From Gnetum montanum (Eukaryota; Streptophyta; Gnetopsida; Gnetales; Gnetaceae): 64,000 bases of DNA. The position numbers and the translations under genes are program-made. Where the stretch lies: the NCBI GenBank assembly GCA_015680685.1, contig MNCI01017947.1:280096-344095 (forward strand). Direction: 5' to 3'. Positions 35,890-47,559 of the stretch are shown one piece after another (positions within the stretch are counted from its first letter, which is position 1; every line of letters begins with the position of its first letter). Below the pieces are notes generated by a model. That model ran no database searches and had not been told where the DNA came from. It saw nothing but the letters and a program-made list of their open reading frames with translations.

Positions 35890-38420
35890 GGAAGTTTTTT
35901 GTACACCAACTTGTAGGGAGAGTTGCCAATACAGAGATTCCATGTTGAGTGGTAGGCCCAAAGGGCATCGTTGAGTTTTGTGCTCCATTCTCTCCTATAC
36001 TTGCTAATAGTTCTTGTTAGAATCTTTGTAATCTCCCTATTAGTTACCTCTGCTTAATCATTGGATTGGGGATGATATAGTGTTGTTAATTTATGTTCAA
36101 CCCCCAAGCATTACATGAGTTTTTAAAAAGTACCACCTATAAAATGGGTTCTATTGTCAAAAATTAGTGCACATGGTACCCCAAAATTTTTCACAACATT
36201 TTGTTGTATAAATTGAGCAAAAATGGATGATGTATATTCAGTGAAAATGGCTACTTCTGCCCATTTGGTATAGTAGTTAATGACGACAATTATATATGCC
36301 TTCCTACTAGACATGGGTGTGATGAAACCCATGAAATCTATGCCCCATATGTTAAAGGGTTCTAGTGTTTGAATCCACTATTGAGGATCCTCCATACATG
36401 TGGTCATCCCACCATCTCATTGGTAGTGCTCACATGATCGAACAAATTGGTGGGTATCCTTAAAAATTGTGGAATAATAGTATCCTACCATTAGGATTTT
36501 TATGGCCATGTGTCTCCCAGCATAGTGGCTCCCACAAGAACACTCATGAGCATTCTAGAAAATGCATAATTGATCTACATTAGGTACACACTAATGAACC
36601 AATCCATCAATGCATACCTTGTGAACATGTTTGTTGATTTCCATGAAGTGCTTAGCTTGATGAAGAAATTGTTATTTCTTCCTATAGTCCAAATCTTATA
36701 TCATCTCCTAAGTGAAAAGATAAGTGAGGATGTTATCATACCATTTTGGTTCTATAGGAATTTATTCATTTATTGCACCAACAAAGAGGAGTTTATTAGG
36801 AAACAAATTAGATAGTGGGCTTTCCTCCTCTTTGTTATTTCATTGTAACCACGACAAGTGATTGATGATCACATTCTTAGTTTTCCTTCGATTTATCACT
36901 GTAAGATAAAATTCTTGTAAGATCACCATCCACCATATGAAACAAGGGCTTACCATTGTCTTGTTCATGAGGAAGTAAATGGAACTATGATTAATGTCCA
37001 CAAATACTTTATATCCAATCACATAGTGCCTGAATGTCTCTAGAGAAAACACCACTACTATTAATTCTTTTTCTATGGTGGTGTTGTTTAGTTGTGCACC
37101 CACAATGCTTCGACTTGGGTAGTGGATGTAATATGAATGTTTCCTATCATCCAACTACATAAGCATAGCTTCCAAGCTATAGTTAGATGCATCCATCATG
37201 ATATGGAATGGTCTAGACCAATCAGGTGCTCATAAAATTAGAGTTTCTATGAGCTTCTGCTTCAGACTTTAGAATGCATTTTTGCATTCCTTGGTCTAGA
37301 TGAAGGGAACATCTTTCTTGGTTAGCTCAACCAATAGTTTTGTGATCTTAGAGAAATTCTCTATAAATTGTTAATAGTAGCTAGTGTGTCCAAGGAATGA
37401 TTGATCTTTTACAATTTCTGGTTAACAAGTGATTCCTTGGATGAGCTTATCTTTTCAAGGTCTACCACAATCCCTTCTTATGAAATTCTATGTCCCAATA
37501 CAATGCCTTCTCGAACCATGAGATGGCTCTTTTGCCAATTGATCTATAGATTTGTTTCCACACATCTTTTTAGTACTTACTCAAGGTAGTCCAAGGCTTG
37601 CTCGAATGTAGCACCATAAGTAGAAAATTCATTGATAAAGACTTCCACTTCGCTACCAATTTGCTAATGAAAGATGCTTAAGACTACGAATTGGAAAGTG
37701 GTAGGAGCATTACATAGACCAAAAGGCATCTTACAATATGTAAAGATCCCATAGGAACTCATGAATGTTGTTTTGGCTTGGTCTTCTAGTGCAATCTATA
37801 TTTGGTTATAGCCACTATAACCATTCAAAAAATTGTAATAGTAATACCCAAGTATGGTGTCCAACACCTAATCAAGAAATGACAATGGAAAATGATTTTT
37901 GAATGTTTCCATGTTTAATAGCCTCAAGTTGATACAAACCTACCATTTTCCACCTCTCTTTGGCACTATCATGAGTGGACTAACCCACTCACTATCCACA
38001 ATGGGGTAGATGAACCCTACCTTAAGGAGTTGCTTAGTCTCCTCTTTGATGATTTGCTTCAATTTTGGGTTCAACTACCATTATGGTTGCCTCCTTGGCT
38101 TCATGGATAGATCCATGTAAATGAAATGCTGGCATATCCATGGATCAATTCTAGTGAGCTTAGGATATGACTAAGTAAAGGTTGTTGACCATTTGTTAAC
38201 TACTTCCAACAATTTTGCTTTCTGTTCAGGAACATGTTTAGCATTAAGTATAACTAGCTTTCCATTTTATAAGAATGCATATTCTAGGCTGGTAGGTGGA
38301 GTTTTCCACTCTAGGGGCTCTTATTTGAAATTCTTATGGATCTCCAACTATTTTAGATTGGTATCATCGGTTTCATTATTAGAGAGTTGGTGATGAACTT
38401 GCTTTAGTTCATTCATGCTT
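35890..38420 (-). pseudogene. pol: pol: RT, RNase H and integrase (element 2)
   Basis: RT runs from about 38160 to 37300. KMPFGLCNAPTTFQ (about 37760-37700) is well kept, and the catalytic box reads FINEF instead of FMDDF. Then LKRCVETNL and EGIVLGH follow, typical of Athila RT. RNase H ends near 36850 with FLMNKTMVSP and VIINHLSWLQ. Integrase spans about 36650-35890: zinc-binding H and C residues are partly kept (HECSCGSHY, RSCEHYQ). The first catalytic Asp is Asn in VVINYYTKWAE, the second is kept in LIFDN, and YHPQ remains near 36060. The C-terminal STWNLCIGNSPYKLVY block follows. Most stops are TAG where the family has Q or W. Together these would have copied the RNA and inserted the DNA. 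Confidence 0.85.
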
Positions 38421-38479
38421 GTTAGATAAGTGCATGTTAGGCTCTCAGTAGGTTCCATGCACATTGTGCTAATATTATA

Positions 38480-39190
38480 ATTAGCAATCAACCATTAGAT
38501 GCCCTCTTATTTTGTGGCTAATATGTACAAACACCTTTGAATATCTACTTCATGTGCACATTGCTTACATGCAGAAATAGATGCTCGTTTCATTGACTAG
38601 AGTTTCTGCATGCAATTGCACTCGATATCACTATATGTGATGCATGGAATTCATCTCTTCTTGATCTTTCCAAATGCATTTTCCTTAGATATCTCCAAGG
38701 AAAGATCTTTGATGCCCATTCTTACATTAATAGTGCTTATTCATGCCCTTCCCATAATGATTGGAAAGTCCCCCTTATAGTTCTCAACCTTGATTAGTAG
38801 GAAATCGATAGTATAAGACCACCCATAGATAGTGGTCACAATGTCTTTAACTAGTCCCAATGGAATAGTGATGGACTAGTCTACCAATTCCAATTTAATA
38901 TTGCTCTTCTTGAGAGGCAACAAGTTCTAGGTAGTATACATCTCATGAGAAGTCAAGTTCACACTGAAACCTAAATCGAGAAGAGCTTTACATGGTTTAT
39001 TCCTAAAAATCTGTAAATAGATAAGAGGACTCCTAGGATCAACTAATTTCCTTGGAAGGTTGCTAGCCCAAATCCAATCATATATAGCATGAGTGAGAAT
39101 AACAATATGGATTTTTGATGGCATTTGGTTTGAAGAGGATGAGGTAGGAGTAGGGTGACTAGTCACTTGAGTTTGTGAGGGCATAGTAGG
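38480..39190 (-). pseudogene. Aspartic protease and linker (element 2)
   Basis: Minus-strand KALLDLGFSVNLTSHEMY lies near 38985-38930. The catalytic Asp is present (38977-38969) but DSG has become DLG. FLLIKVEN and FPIIMGRA-like sequence follow near 38790-38740. The linker toward RT extends to about 38480. Confidence 0.75.
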
Positions 39191-39239
39191 GCTATTAGTT
39201 CAAAAGAATGATATTTTATGAGCATGAGGTTTTGAACCC

Positions 39240-41527
39240 CTTAGTTAATGGACCAATTGTAGATTAATAGCCCTAGTAGCATTGCGTTGCTATGGCTAGG
39301 TTGGAAGTTCACCTTGCATGGATGGAGTAGGTAGTAGCTATGTTGAGGGTGGAGGAATAGGTGCAAGAATGGGAGGAGGATAAGGATAAAATGTGGTATC
39401 CCTCCTGGAATTTGGAGAATGAGCTTTGTAGTATTCTAGAGGGTAATAGTGATGTTGGAAAGGAGAAACATGATTGGAAGAGTCATGTGAAGATAAGGGT
39501 TGTTTATTGTAATACCCATATGGATTTGGTTACTTGTAAGAGTGTTGCTATCTTGGTGGTAGCATCCTCCACACCTATGGTTGGTGTCACTATTAATATT
39601 TCTCATATAGTTGCAATGGAATTTCACTTGGATAACATTATTGTTTCTAATGGAACTGGCTATGATTTCCTTGAGGATAATATAATCTTCTAGGTGTTTG
39701 CCTCTTTGCTAGTCGTGGATTCAAAGTATACATCTTGTAAGTGTGACACGATGGGGTAACATCCCTTAGAATGTTCATATTAGTAGATGTTACAACCACC
39801 ATCATCATCTAATTCAATTTCTACAATGTCCTCTACTGTAGCTATCTTGCCCTTACATCTTTTGTAGGCATGTTTAGCTTCTTTCCACCTCCTATAGTCA
39901 TGAACACTACTCTGCTCTCTTGATTTTTCAATGATTTTTAGTGCAATTTGGAATTTTTCATCCAATAAAATCCACATTTTATCTACCTTGGCCATAATTT
40001 TAGACATAGATTTTTGAATTAGTAAGGTCTTTCTATTTACCACCTCATCAAGACATGACTCTTCCTCACTATCACAAAATTGAACCTCCCTCTTTTTGAT
40101 GGAAGGATCCCTGTTATATTCTTCAACACTTTCTTATTTTATTAACTCTCCTCTTCTTTTTCTACTTGATCAATTAGTATTTGAATCTAATGGGCTCTGA
40201 GTTTTGATAGTCTCCCTTAAGCATAGACCCCAAGAGTTCTTCTTGTTGTCGATCTAAGTCCATCTATGATATGGCAAAGTTGTTCTCACTAAGAATAACC
40301 ATGGCGAAGGCATTGGTAGATGAGAGAATAGTATCTTCCCATGGTGACATCCAAGGGTTCATGGTTTTCTTGCTTCCATCCTTGGATCTACCTTCTTAGA
40401 TTAGACACTTTGGAGTATGTCTAATACTTATCATTAAATAACTCTAGCATTGTACTTTAACTATGGATGGATTCTAGCTCCAAGGATTGGTACTAGCTTT
40501 CTACTTCCTTGATGAGTGTCCTAGGAAATAATTTTAATTTCTACAAATCATTTTCAATATTTTGTAAGGTACAGGCATCATGAAAAGCTTGAAGATGTGT
40601 TTATGGATTAGAGTTATATCCCTCCTTAAATCTAGAAATATTCTTCATATCAAGTCGTCTAATTTGACTATCTTTCACATACCTAGTTGGAAGTTTTATA
40701 GCCTCTAAAATATTTAGCATGATTTGCATTTCCAGAAAAGGCTCATCATCATCATTATTTTGATGACATTGATGACTTCCTCTACTATTCCTTCATTCAT
40801 GGTGGATCCAATGATCATCATTGTTGTCCTGTTGTTCTCCTTCATCATGATTGTCCTTTCTATGACGTTTGTTAAAACCAAAAGAGGAAGAAAAAGATGT
40901 AGATGAAAAGGGCAAAGAGGGAGGAGGACTGCCACCACCATGGTATCTTCCAAACCCTCTATGGTTTTCATAGCCTCATTAGTTAGTTTTCTTATCATCT
41001 TACCGCTTGTCTAAGTGCCTACTTTGACTTCCATTTTTACCTAAACCTGGATTGTTGATAGTGAACTACAAATTCAAGGCTGCATCCCCATCACCAATAA
41101 TAAGGCATGTAGAATCTTCATGTTGAGAATCCCTAGAAGGAGAATCCCCATTATCATTTTGGTTAAGTAGTAACAAGGGATTGGTGAACTTTTTTCCCTT
41201 CATAATCTCATGGTGCTTCTCCTAGTGTTGATCTCTCCTACATTGTGTTTCAGTGGAATGGTAGTCCCAGTAGTCATAATCATGCACAACATACTCCTTG
41301 TGAAGATCTTGGATGTCCAACCTCCTAAGAGTTTGAAGTAACATCCTAGGCACAAATCGATCAAGAGGCATTACAATGTTACCTTCCATATCTCACCATC
41401 ACAATTGTTCATCCTGATGCAGGATGAAGGTGAAGTCAGGCACATATTCATCTGGATGAATATACACCACCTTACATTCTTGAGGGATTAGTGGTTTAGT
41501 ATCATCGTGCCTATGAGAAAAAGACAT
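39240..41527 (-). pseudogene. gag: gag (element 2)
   Basis: The start is the minus-strand ATG at 41527. The N-terminal VVYIHPDEYVPDFTFILHQ (about 41480-41420) is nearly the same as in element 1. The capsid-like core at about 40650-40330 has HLQAFHDACTLQNIEN-type sequence and LELFNDKY. A helix-rich charged stretch (40040-39780) includes IMAKVDKMWILLDEKF and ends in an acidic run with DDDGG. The C-terminal P/Q-rich part reaches about 39240. It has multiple stops. The closeness of gag to that of elements 1 and B groups all of them in one lineage. Confidence 0.78.
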
Positions 41528-41660
41528 TTTTTAATACAAATAAAATATCAGTGTGCTTATGTGATTATATTTATTATGAGAATGATTTTAACCTTAGGGT
41601 TTGTCCAATGATGTTAATGATGTTTACTAAACCTAGATAGCACATGTTTGAAACACAAAG

Positions 41661-41681
41661 AGCCCTCGGCAATGGTGCTAA
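41661..41681 (-). promoter_or_regulatory. Primer binding site, decayed tRNA-Asp type (element 2)
   Basis: Minus-strand TTAGCACCATTGCCGAGGGC follows the LTR end CACTCATCA. It differs from the element 1 site mainly by G-to-A changes. Confidence 0.8.
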
Positions 41682-42609
41682 TGATGAGTGGTGAGTACCC
41701 CTATGCTCAACCATACAAATCACTAATTTTTCACACACAATCTATTCAAATTCCATGAACTCTATGTCTTTTGGTGCACTAGTCTCTAGGAAGTGAACTT
41801 GCCCTAACAGCCATTCATTGTCTTCCCAATTACAATTGTAACGTACAAAAGTATGATTAAGTGTAATTGAGACATATGATTTTTATTATTATATGGTTTA
41901 TGTTCCTAGTGCTTTAAAATAGAGAAATGAAGTAATTTAATAGCTAATTTAATCTACTAATTAAGGAATCTCTAACTAATCCTAACATAAGTATCTAAAC
42001 CCACTTTCTATACACATCCTAAATACATACAACACTGCTGGGCTACCAAGCATTAAGCATTGCTAGGATTACTAGGTGTTGTATGTTATGGTTGAAGTGG
42101 TTGTAATTATGTGTTCAATCTATTTAGCTTAATTACTTAATTAATCAATTGAAGTCTAGTTTATCTTAATTAATTGCAGAATTAATGAAAATAGTAAATG
42201 CATAAATAAATCATTAATCTATTTCAAGTGCTACAAGGTTTGATCAAAAGGCTCGTCTTTATTGTCATTCACATTGGTATGCTCAGGTACATCAGTGCTC
42301 AAATAAAGATCTGTACACTTTTTGACTCTTGTTGTGGACACTCAAAGATATATTCTAACTCTCAAATGACAAAAATGTGAGAGCTCTACTACAACTATGA
42401 CTTTTTCTTCCATAAACATGGCTGGTGAGCATGTATTTATAGACTTTATTGTGGAGCTATGTTGATGGGGCCTCATAAATGTAGCAAATACTACATCAAC
42501 ACGGCCCCATCAATAGGGCAACCCCTACTGACGTAGCCACATCAACAAGGATCCATCGACACAACCACATCAATGGGGGCTTGTTGATGCAATACTTTGA
42601 CTTTCATCA
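41682..42609 (-). repeat. 5' LTR of element 2 (928 bp)
   Basis: Plus-strand ends are TGATGAGTGG and TTTCATCA. The TATA box is at 42434-42441 on the minus strand. The U3 between it and 42609 is a string of short phrases such as CATCAACA, CCCATCAATAGGG and CCACATCAATGGGG, often mutually inverted. Confidence 0.9.
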
Positions 42610-42879
42610 GTAAGGGATTTTAGACCCTAAAAATAAAATTATATTAAGATTAAAAGTTAGAGTATATCATAATAAGAATCCAAGATTATATAATAAAAAT
42701 AACATTAAGATCTCAAGAGGGATTAATTAAAAATCTCAACAATAGTAGTAGTACTATAAAGGAAATTATGACTATAGCAATGGAGTATTAAAAATATTTA
42801 AGTAGTAATAAATTGAAAAAAACCTATTTATGAATCCTCCTTTTTCATTTGAGCCTAAGACTGATATTAATAAAGTTTA
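42610..42879. other. AT-rich flank of element 2
   Basis: The stretch at 42668-42745 resembles 31256-31340 on the other side of the element, including AAGATCTCAAGAGGGATTA versus AAGATCTTAAGAGAGATTA. The similarity is far longer than the 5-bp target duplication. Confidence 0.55.
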
Positions 42880-43304
42880 TATGGTGTTGAATATTAGATT
42901 ATGTAAGTGGAATTGGAAAAGGAGTGGTGCATCAATAAAATAGTTATGCTCTTTAAAAAAGAACACAAAAAAGATCTAAATAATTATAGAATGATTTAAT
43001 CAACAATATTTTTTCTAAACCTCTTGGTGTAATTCTAGAAGATATACTTGGAAGATGGGCTAAAGAAAACTCAATACATGCGACATTCTACTATAGATCA
43101 TCTCATCATTTTAAAATATCTTCTTGATAGATAAAAAGGTCAATACAAGAAAAATTTTATCTTCCTTGTAGATTTTTCACAGGCCTATGATTTTGTCATC
43201 CTAAGTAAGTTATAGAGGTCCATGGAAAATTTAGAAGTTCCAAGTACACTATTATTGGTTATTTTAAAAATTTACTCAGAGGTATGTATTTAGTTTACAA
43301 ATGG
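42880..43304 (+). pseudogene. LINE RT fragment cut by element A
   Basis: With frame changes, the plus strand shows LEDILGRW, STIDHLIILKYL-like and NFIFLVDFSQAYDFV, the N-terminal RT blocks of a LINE close to the one at 17640-19805 (shared TIDHL block). It stops exactly at the LTR start at 43305. The catalytic half is not in the window and should lie beyond the right edge if the insertion is simple. Confidence 0.7.
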
Positions 43305-44187
43305 TGATGAAGTCAAATTTTTTGTCAAAACCACATCATAGCAACAATGTTGTATCAACAATTTCATTGATCCATTATCACTTCTCATGGTACATCATTG
43401 TTGATACAATGTCTTAGGATGTGTGCAACCCTATAAATATGATACTTGAGCACATAATCCGCATAACTTTCATTCACATAGTAACTAGACTTAGCAATTT
43501 GATTTCCTAGCTTAGACTTAGTGATAGTGAATGCTTATAGTGTGGTGTATCATAGAGAATGGAATCTTTGTTTGGACAGTTTGTACTTGGGCACAAGTTG
43601 TAAATGGAAATAAAGATTAAGCTATTTCCCACCATTGCAATGTTCCCTTAGTTTACTATTTTCACTTGGCTTAATGTTTATTAATTTAGTGGCTTAATAT
43701 TTTACTTTTCCCAAGTACTTTATTTTTACTTGCTAATAGTAAGTAAAATGGATACAATTGATTTTGAATGTTAAGTGTTATCATTTGGTAATCCTAGTAG
43801 TATTATCGTTTGGTTCACCTAGTAGTGTGATAGTTGGTAATCCCAATGATGATTACATGATCCCAAGACGTGTCTAATAAATCAAGAATGATTCTCCATT
43901 GTAATAGGATAGAATAAGCTATTGTTTTCTTAGTTAGTTAGACTTCAATACTTATCAGCATGTTCACTACTATGAGTATTAGTGGTTGATCAACATCACC
44001 TATCACAAGCCTCACTACAAGCTAAATCATACACTTAAACACTACTAGCTTGAGTGGGAAGAAGGTGATCATGAGCTTAATTCAATTACTAGCATATCAA
44101 CATTGATCATCCATGGATTATGGTTGTCTTATGCATGAAAAATCATAACTTGTATGCTTGGATGTTGGATTACTCCACCACTCATCA
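43305..44187 (+). repeat. 5' LTR of element A (883 bp)
   Basis: It begins TGATGAAGTCAAA, matching the minus-strand start of the element 2 LTR (TGATGAAAGTCAAA), and ends CCACTCATCA. TATAAATA is at 43432-43439 and AATAAAGA near 43609. Confidence 0.85.
43432..43439 (+). promoter_or_regulatory. TATA box of the element A 5' LTR
   Basis: TATAAATA follows a U3 of about 125 bp, as in other LTRs of the family. Confidence 0.65.
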
Positions 44188-44210
44188 TTGTCATCATTGC
44201 TGAGGATAGT
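44188..44210 (+). promoter_or_regulatory. Primer binding site, strongly decayed (element A)
   Basis: TTGTCATCATTGCTGAGGAT directly follows the LTR end. It aligns with TTGGCACCGTTGCCGGGGAA of element 1 with several transitions. Confidence 0.7.
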
Positions 44211-44323
44211 TAATGTGTGCTAAGTAACTAATTCATTGTAGCAAGAACTAGAAGTTCAACTTTCTAATCTTTAGTAATTCTAATAGAACACGCACTTAAC
44301 CAACCAAGTGTCATAACAAAACC

Positions 44324-46890
44324 ATGGTTTCAATAAGAGATACATTACCACCTTACCAAGAGAGGAAGAAGGGCAATGACAACATAATGATAAAGAAGAC
44401 TAGATAATGCTAATGTAAGCAAGGATCTCTATGCTCATGATGATAAATATTATCTTGATTTTACCTTTATTTTCCACCAAGATGAAAAAATGAGATGAAG
44501 AAACTTACAAGGCAACATTGTCCTACCTCCATAGCACACAACAATCACAATGCTTTATGAGGCTCTAAGAAGAATGAATCTGATGCATGCACAAGAAGGA
44601 TACCATGTGACTAAACATATGATAAGGCCCTATTAATCCATAGAGGAACAAGTGAAGAGAGATGCTACAATGGAGATTAAATATGTCCACAACAAAGGGA
44701 AGCAAATCAGTTCTCTTGTGGTCCTAGAAGAACTAGATGATGATGCATTCATAATAGAAAAACTCCACCAGGATCATGATGTCAACTCTCAAACACCTAT
44801 TATCCAATTGGAAGAACTTGTCAAGGTACCACTACATTCCACTTTAGTCAAGACACCTCAAAGAAAAGCAAATGACTCTAAGTATAAGTACGAATCAAGG
44901 CCAAGAGCTTCTACTAGATAACAAAGAGAAGAATATCAGAGTCATAGGGGAAGAACTAGCTGGCACTATTTTCCCATAGCTTCATCTTCATCCTTATAAT
45001 CATTGGTAGACTCTAATAGAAGAGGACACAAGTACCAAGATCATGATAGGGAAAGGCATCAAAATCATGATCGAAATGACTATTGCCCAAGGCATCATAA
45101 TGATGAAAAAGATGACGAGCATGAACTAAGAAGAAATAGAGATAGAGATGAGAATAGAGAGAGGTATGAGCATCAAAGGGGCACTACTATAACAGAGCTG
45201 ATGAATCCTATGAATGTGAAGAGCCCCTACTAAAAACTCAAAGTATGATTAACATACATGAAGTTGTTTGTCTTTTGACTAGGCACATAAGGGATAGCCA
45301 TATCAAGTAGTTAGACATGAATAACATGCCTAGATTTGAGGGTGGTTACAATGCAGATCCTCAACACTACCTTCAAGCATTCCATGATGCCTACATCCTG
45401 TAAAACATCAAAAGTGATAGGCAGAAACTTAAGTTATTCCCTAGGATACTTGTTAAAGAGGCTAAAATTTGGTGTAGATCACTTGAACTAGAATCAATCA
45501 AGAGATGAAGTACCATGTTGGAACTTTTTAATGATAAATATCATGCTTATTCTTGGGTGTCCAATCTATAGAAACAAATCCAAGGATGAAAGAAATAGAC
45601 TCATGAATCCATTGATGTGGCAATGGATAAGTGCCCAACCATGGATCTTCTCCAAAGGAGAAACTTAGGCACATCGATCCTTGGGGTTTATGCCTAAGGC
45701 TAATTATTAGAGATATCTACTCATTGTATTCAAAGACTTATTGACCAAGTGGAAAAGGAAGAAGGCGAGTTAAAGAAGAGAGAACTAGCAAAAGAATACA
45801 ATAGAGACCCATCCATTTGAAAAAAGAATGTACAAATATGTGATCCACAAGAGGTGAAAACCTTAGATGAGGTAGTACACAAGAAAATGCTACCTATTCC
45901 AAAATTTGTACCTGATGTTGTAGCCAAGGTAGAGAAAATGTGGGATTCAATAAATGAGAAGTTAATAACTCTCAAAATTGTGGAGGAGAAAGCTACATAG
46001 GCTCTTATTAAAGGTAAGAAAAAAAAAGAGATATTTTGGACAAAAAGAAAGAGAAGTTTCAATGCTTGACTATTCAAGAATAAGCTCAGATGAGGAAGAT
46101 AGTTGTACTATGTGCCAATATGAAAACCCCAAGGGATGTTTCCTAGTTATGGCACATTTGCAAGAAATGGAGGCCTATGTACTAAAATTAAGATTTGTCA
46201 AAAACACAAATTCCCATAAGATTACCTTATCCTCAAGGTAACTACCACCAAACCTTCCAACTAGCTTATTACCCTAGTGAAGCATACCCACAGCCATAGG
46301 AGCAATATCATCAATATTGACAATAATCCCAATCTTGGATAATAGCACCACCACATCAGTAATACCCATATAGGAAACCCAACCCATATGGATACTATGT
46401 TCAATATCCAATCTCTCTAGGCAATGCAGTAGTCCAAGCTTCACAATACTATCCACTAAAGTAGTACAGACCTACATCACCAAGGATAGACTCTAATTTA
46501 TATATGCATTTGCAAATCGTTGGTTCACTTAGTCAACATCCAAGTCCTTTGTAATCAGTTCCATCACCTATAATGTAGAAGGAGTTTCCATCACAACCAC
46601 AATAGAAAAATGCAAATAAGGTAGTAACTATGTAAGAAGAGATAATCATGCAAGAACCATAATCCAAGAAACAACTATTCTTCCAAATGAGTCTAGAGAA
46701 GGTTTGACAGATGGGAAACACATCTACTTCCACTTCATCCACATCCAATCCTCCTAAAATAATAGGGTTCCATCTTCCTCAACCACAAATATAACAATTT
46801 TCATGTTGATGCAAACCATTACCCACTAGATTAAGGTAGGAGCACTTTCCTAAAAGTGAACAGAGCTAGGAAGTCCCTTATTGTACCTCC
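44324..46890 (+). pseudogene. gag: gag (element A)
   Basis: A start at 44324 (ATGGTTTCAATAAG) fits the position of gag starts in the relatives, though it is less certain because the N-terminal region is disrupted. The DFTFIFHQDE-like motif is near 44455-44490. A charged basic stretch at 44650-45230 is rich in R, H, D and E. The capsid-like core at 45310-45560 has MPRFEGGYNADPQHYLQAFH and LELFNDKYHAYSWVSNL. A helix-rich segment near 45910-45980 has VVAKVEKMWDSINEKL. The C-terminal P/Q/Y-rich part runs to about 46890. Stops, mostly TAG, are scattered through it. Confidence 0.75.
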
Positions 46891-46899
46891 AAGTAGTAG

Positions 46900-47340
46900 G
46901 ACAAAAACCATGCAAGGCTTTACTTGATTCTAGATTAGGAGTAAACTTAATATTGCAATACATGTATCAAGCCTAGAATCTACCAGCATTAAAGAAAAGA
47001 AACATCTGGCTAGAGCTTGTAGACCAGTCGAACATAATTCCACTAGGACAAGTCGTTGATGTGATCACCATCATCAGTGGCTGGTCTTACCCTACAGACT
47101 TTCTAGTTATTCATGTAGGTAAAAATAAGGGAGAATTCCCAATCATAATGGGAAACAGGTAGCTTAGCATGATCAAAGCTAAGCTTGGTATTTGATATTT
47201 GTCCTTGGAAATTCTCAAGGAAGATGGAGCAAGAATCATTCAAAGACTCAAAGTTCCATGTATCGCGTACATCGATAATGGATGTAGTTACGTGCAGAAA
47301 ATATGGACAATTAGACAAGGATAGAATACAACATGAAACA
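46900..47340 (+). pseudogene. Aspartic protease (element A)
   Basis: LLDSRLGVNLI near 46915-46950 keeps the catalytic Asp but has DSR instead of DSG. IPLGQVVDVITIISGWSYP and FLVIHVGKNKGEFPIIMGN follow to about 47155. A stop comes soon after the active-site loop. Confidence 0.75.
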
Positions 47341-47559
47341 AATGTGTAGAAGAAATGTGTATGTAGAAGTGCTTATATGTCATAGTCACCCAGTAATAGG
47401 GAACCTAGTGCCTGATGATAGACAAAGAAATTGAATAAAAAATATACATGGAACTAGTAAATCAAATCATAAGTGCCTACATGGGAGAAGCTGATAAGCT
47501 AGAACAACTACAAAGGAAAAATCCCTACTCACATGAAGGTTAAGAAGAAGAAAAAGAAT

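Larger units (their letters stand above)
31341..42609 (-). mobile_element. Element 2: family 2 Athila-like Ty3/gypsy with both LTRs and target duplication
   Basis: An insertion of 11,269 bp bounded by the 5-bp duplication GTAAG (31336-31340 and 42610-42614). On the minus strand the order is 5' LTR, tRNA-Asp-like primer site, gag, protease, RT, RNase H, integrase, internal polypurine-like motif, long noncoding spacer, U3-like TATA stretch, intron-like leader, a truncated third ORF, 3' LTR. RT and integrase motifs and the third ORF after pol fit the Athila lineage. Every coding part is interrupted. The 3' third of the third ORF and the true polypurine tract appear to be deleted next to the 3' LTR. 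Confidence 0.92.

Noticed and set aside
39361-39693. A 110-codon plus-strand frame
   Set aside because: It is antisense to the C-terminal part of the element 2 gag on the minus strand.
45730-46077. A 115-codon minus-strand frame
   Set aside because: It is the antisense of the element A gag, whose plus-strand frame has conserved gag motifs.
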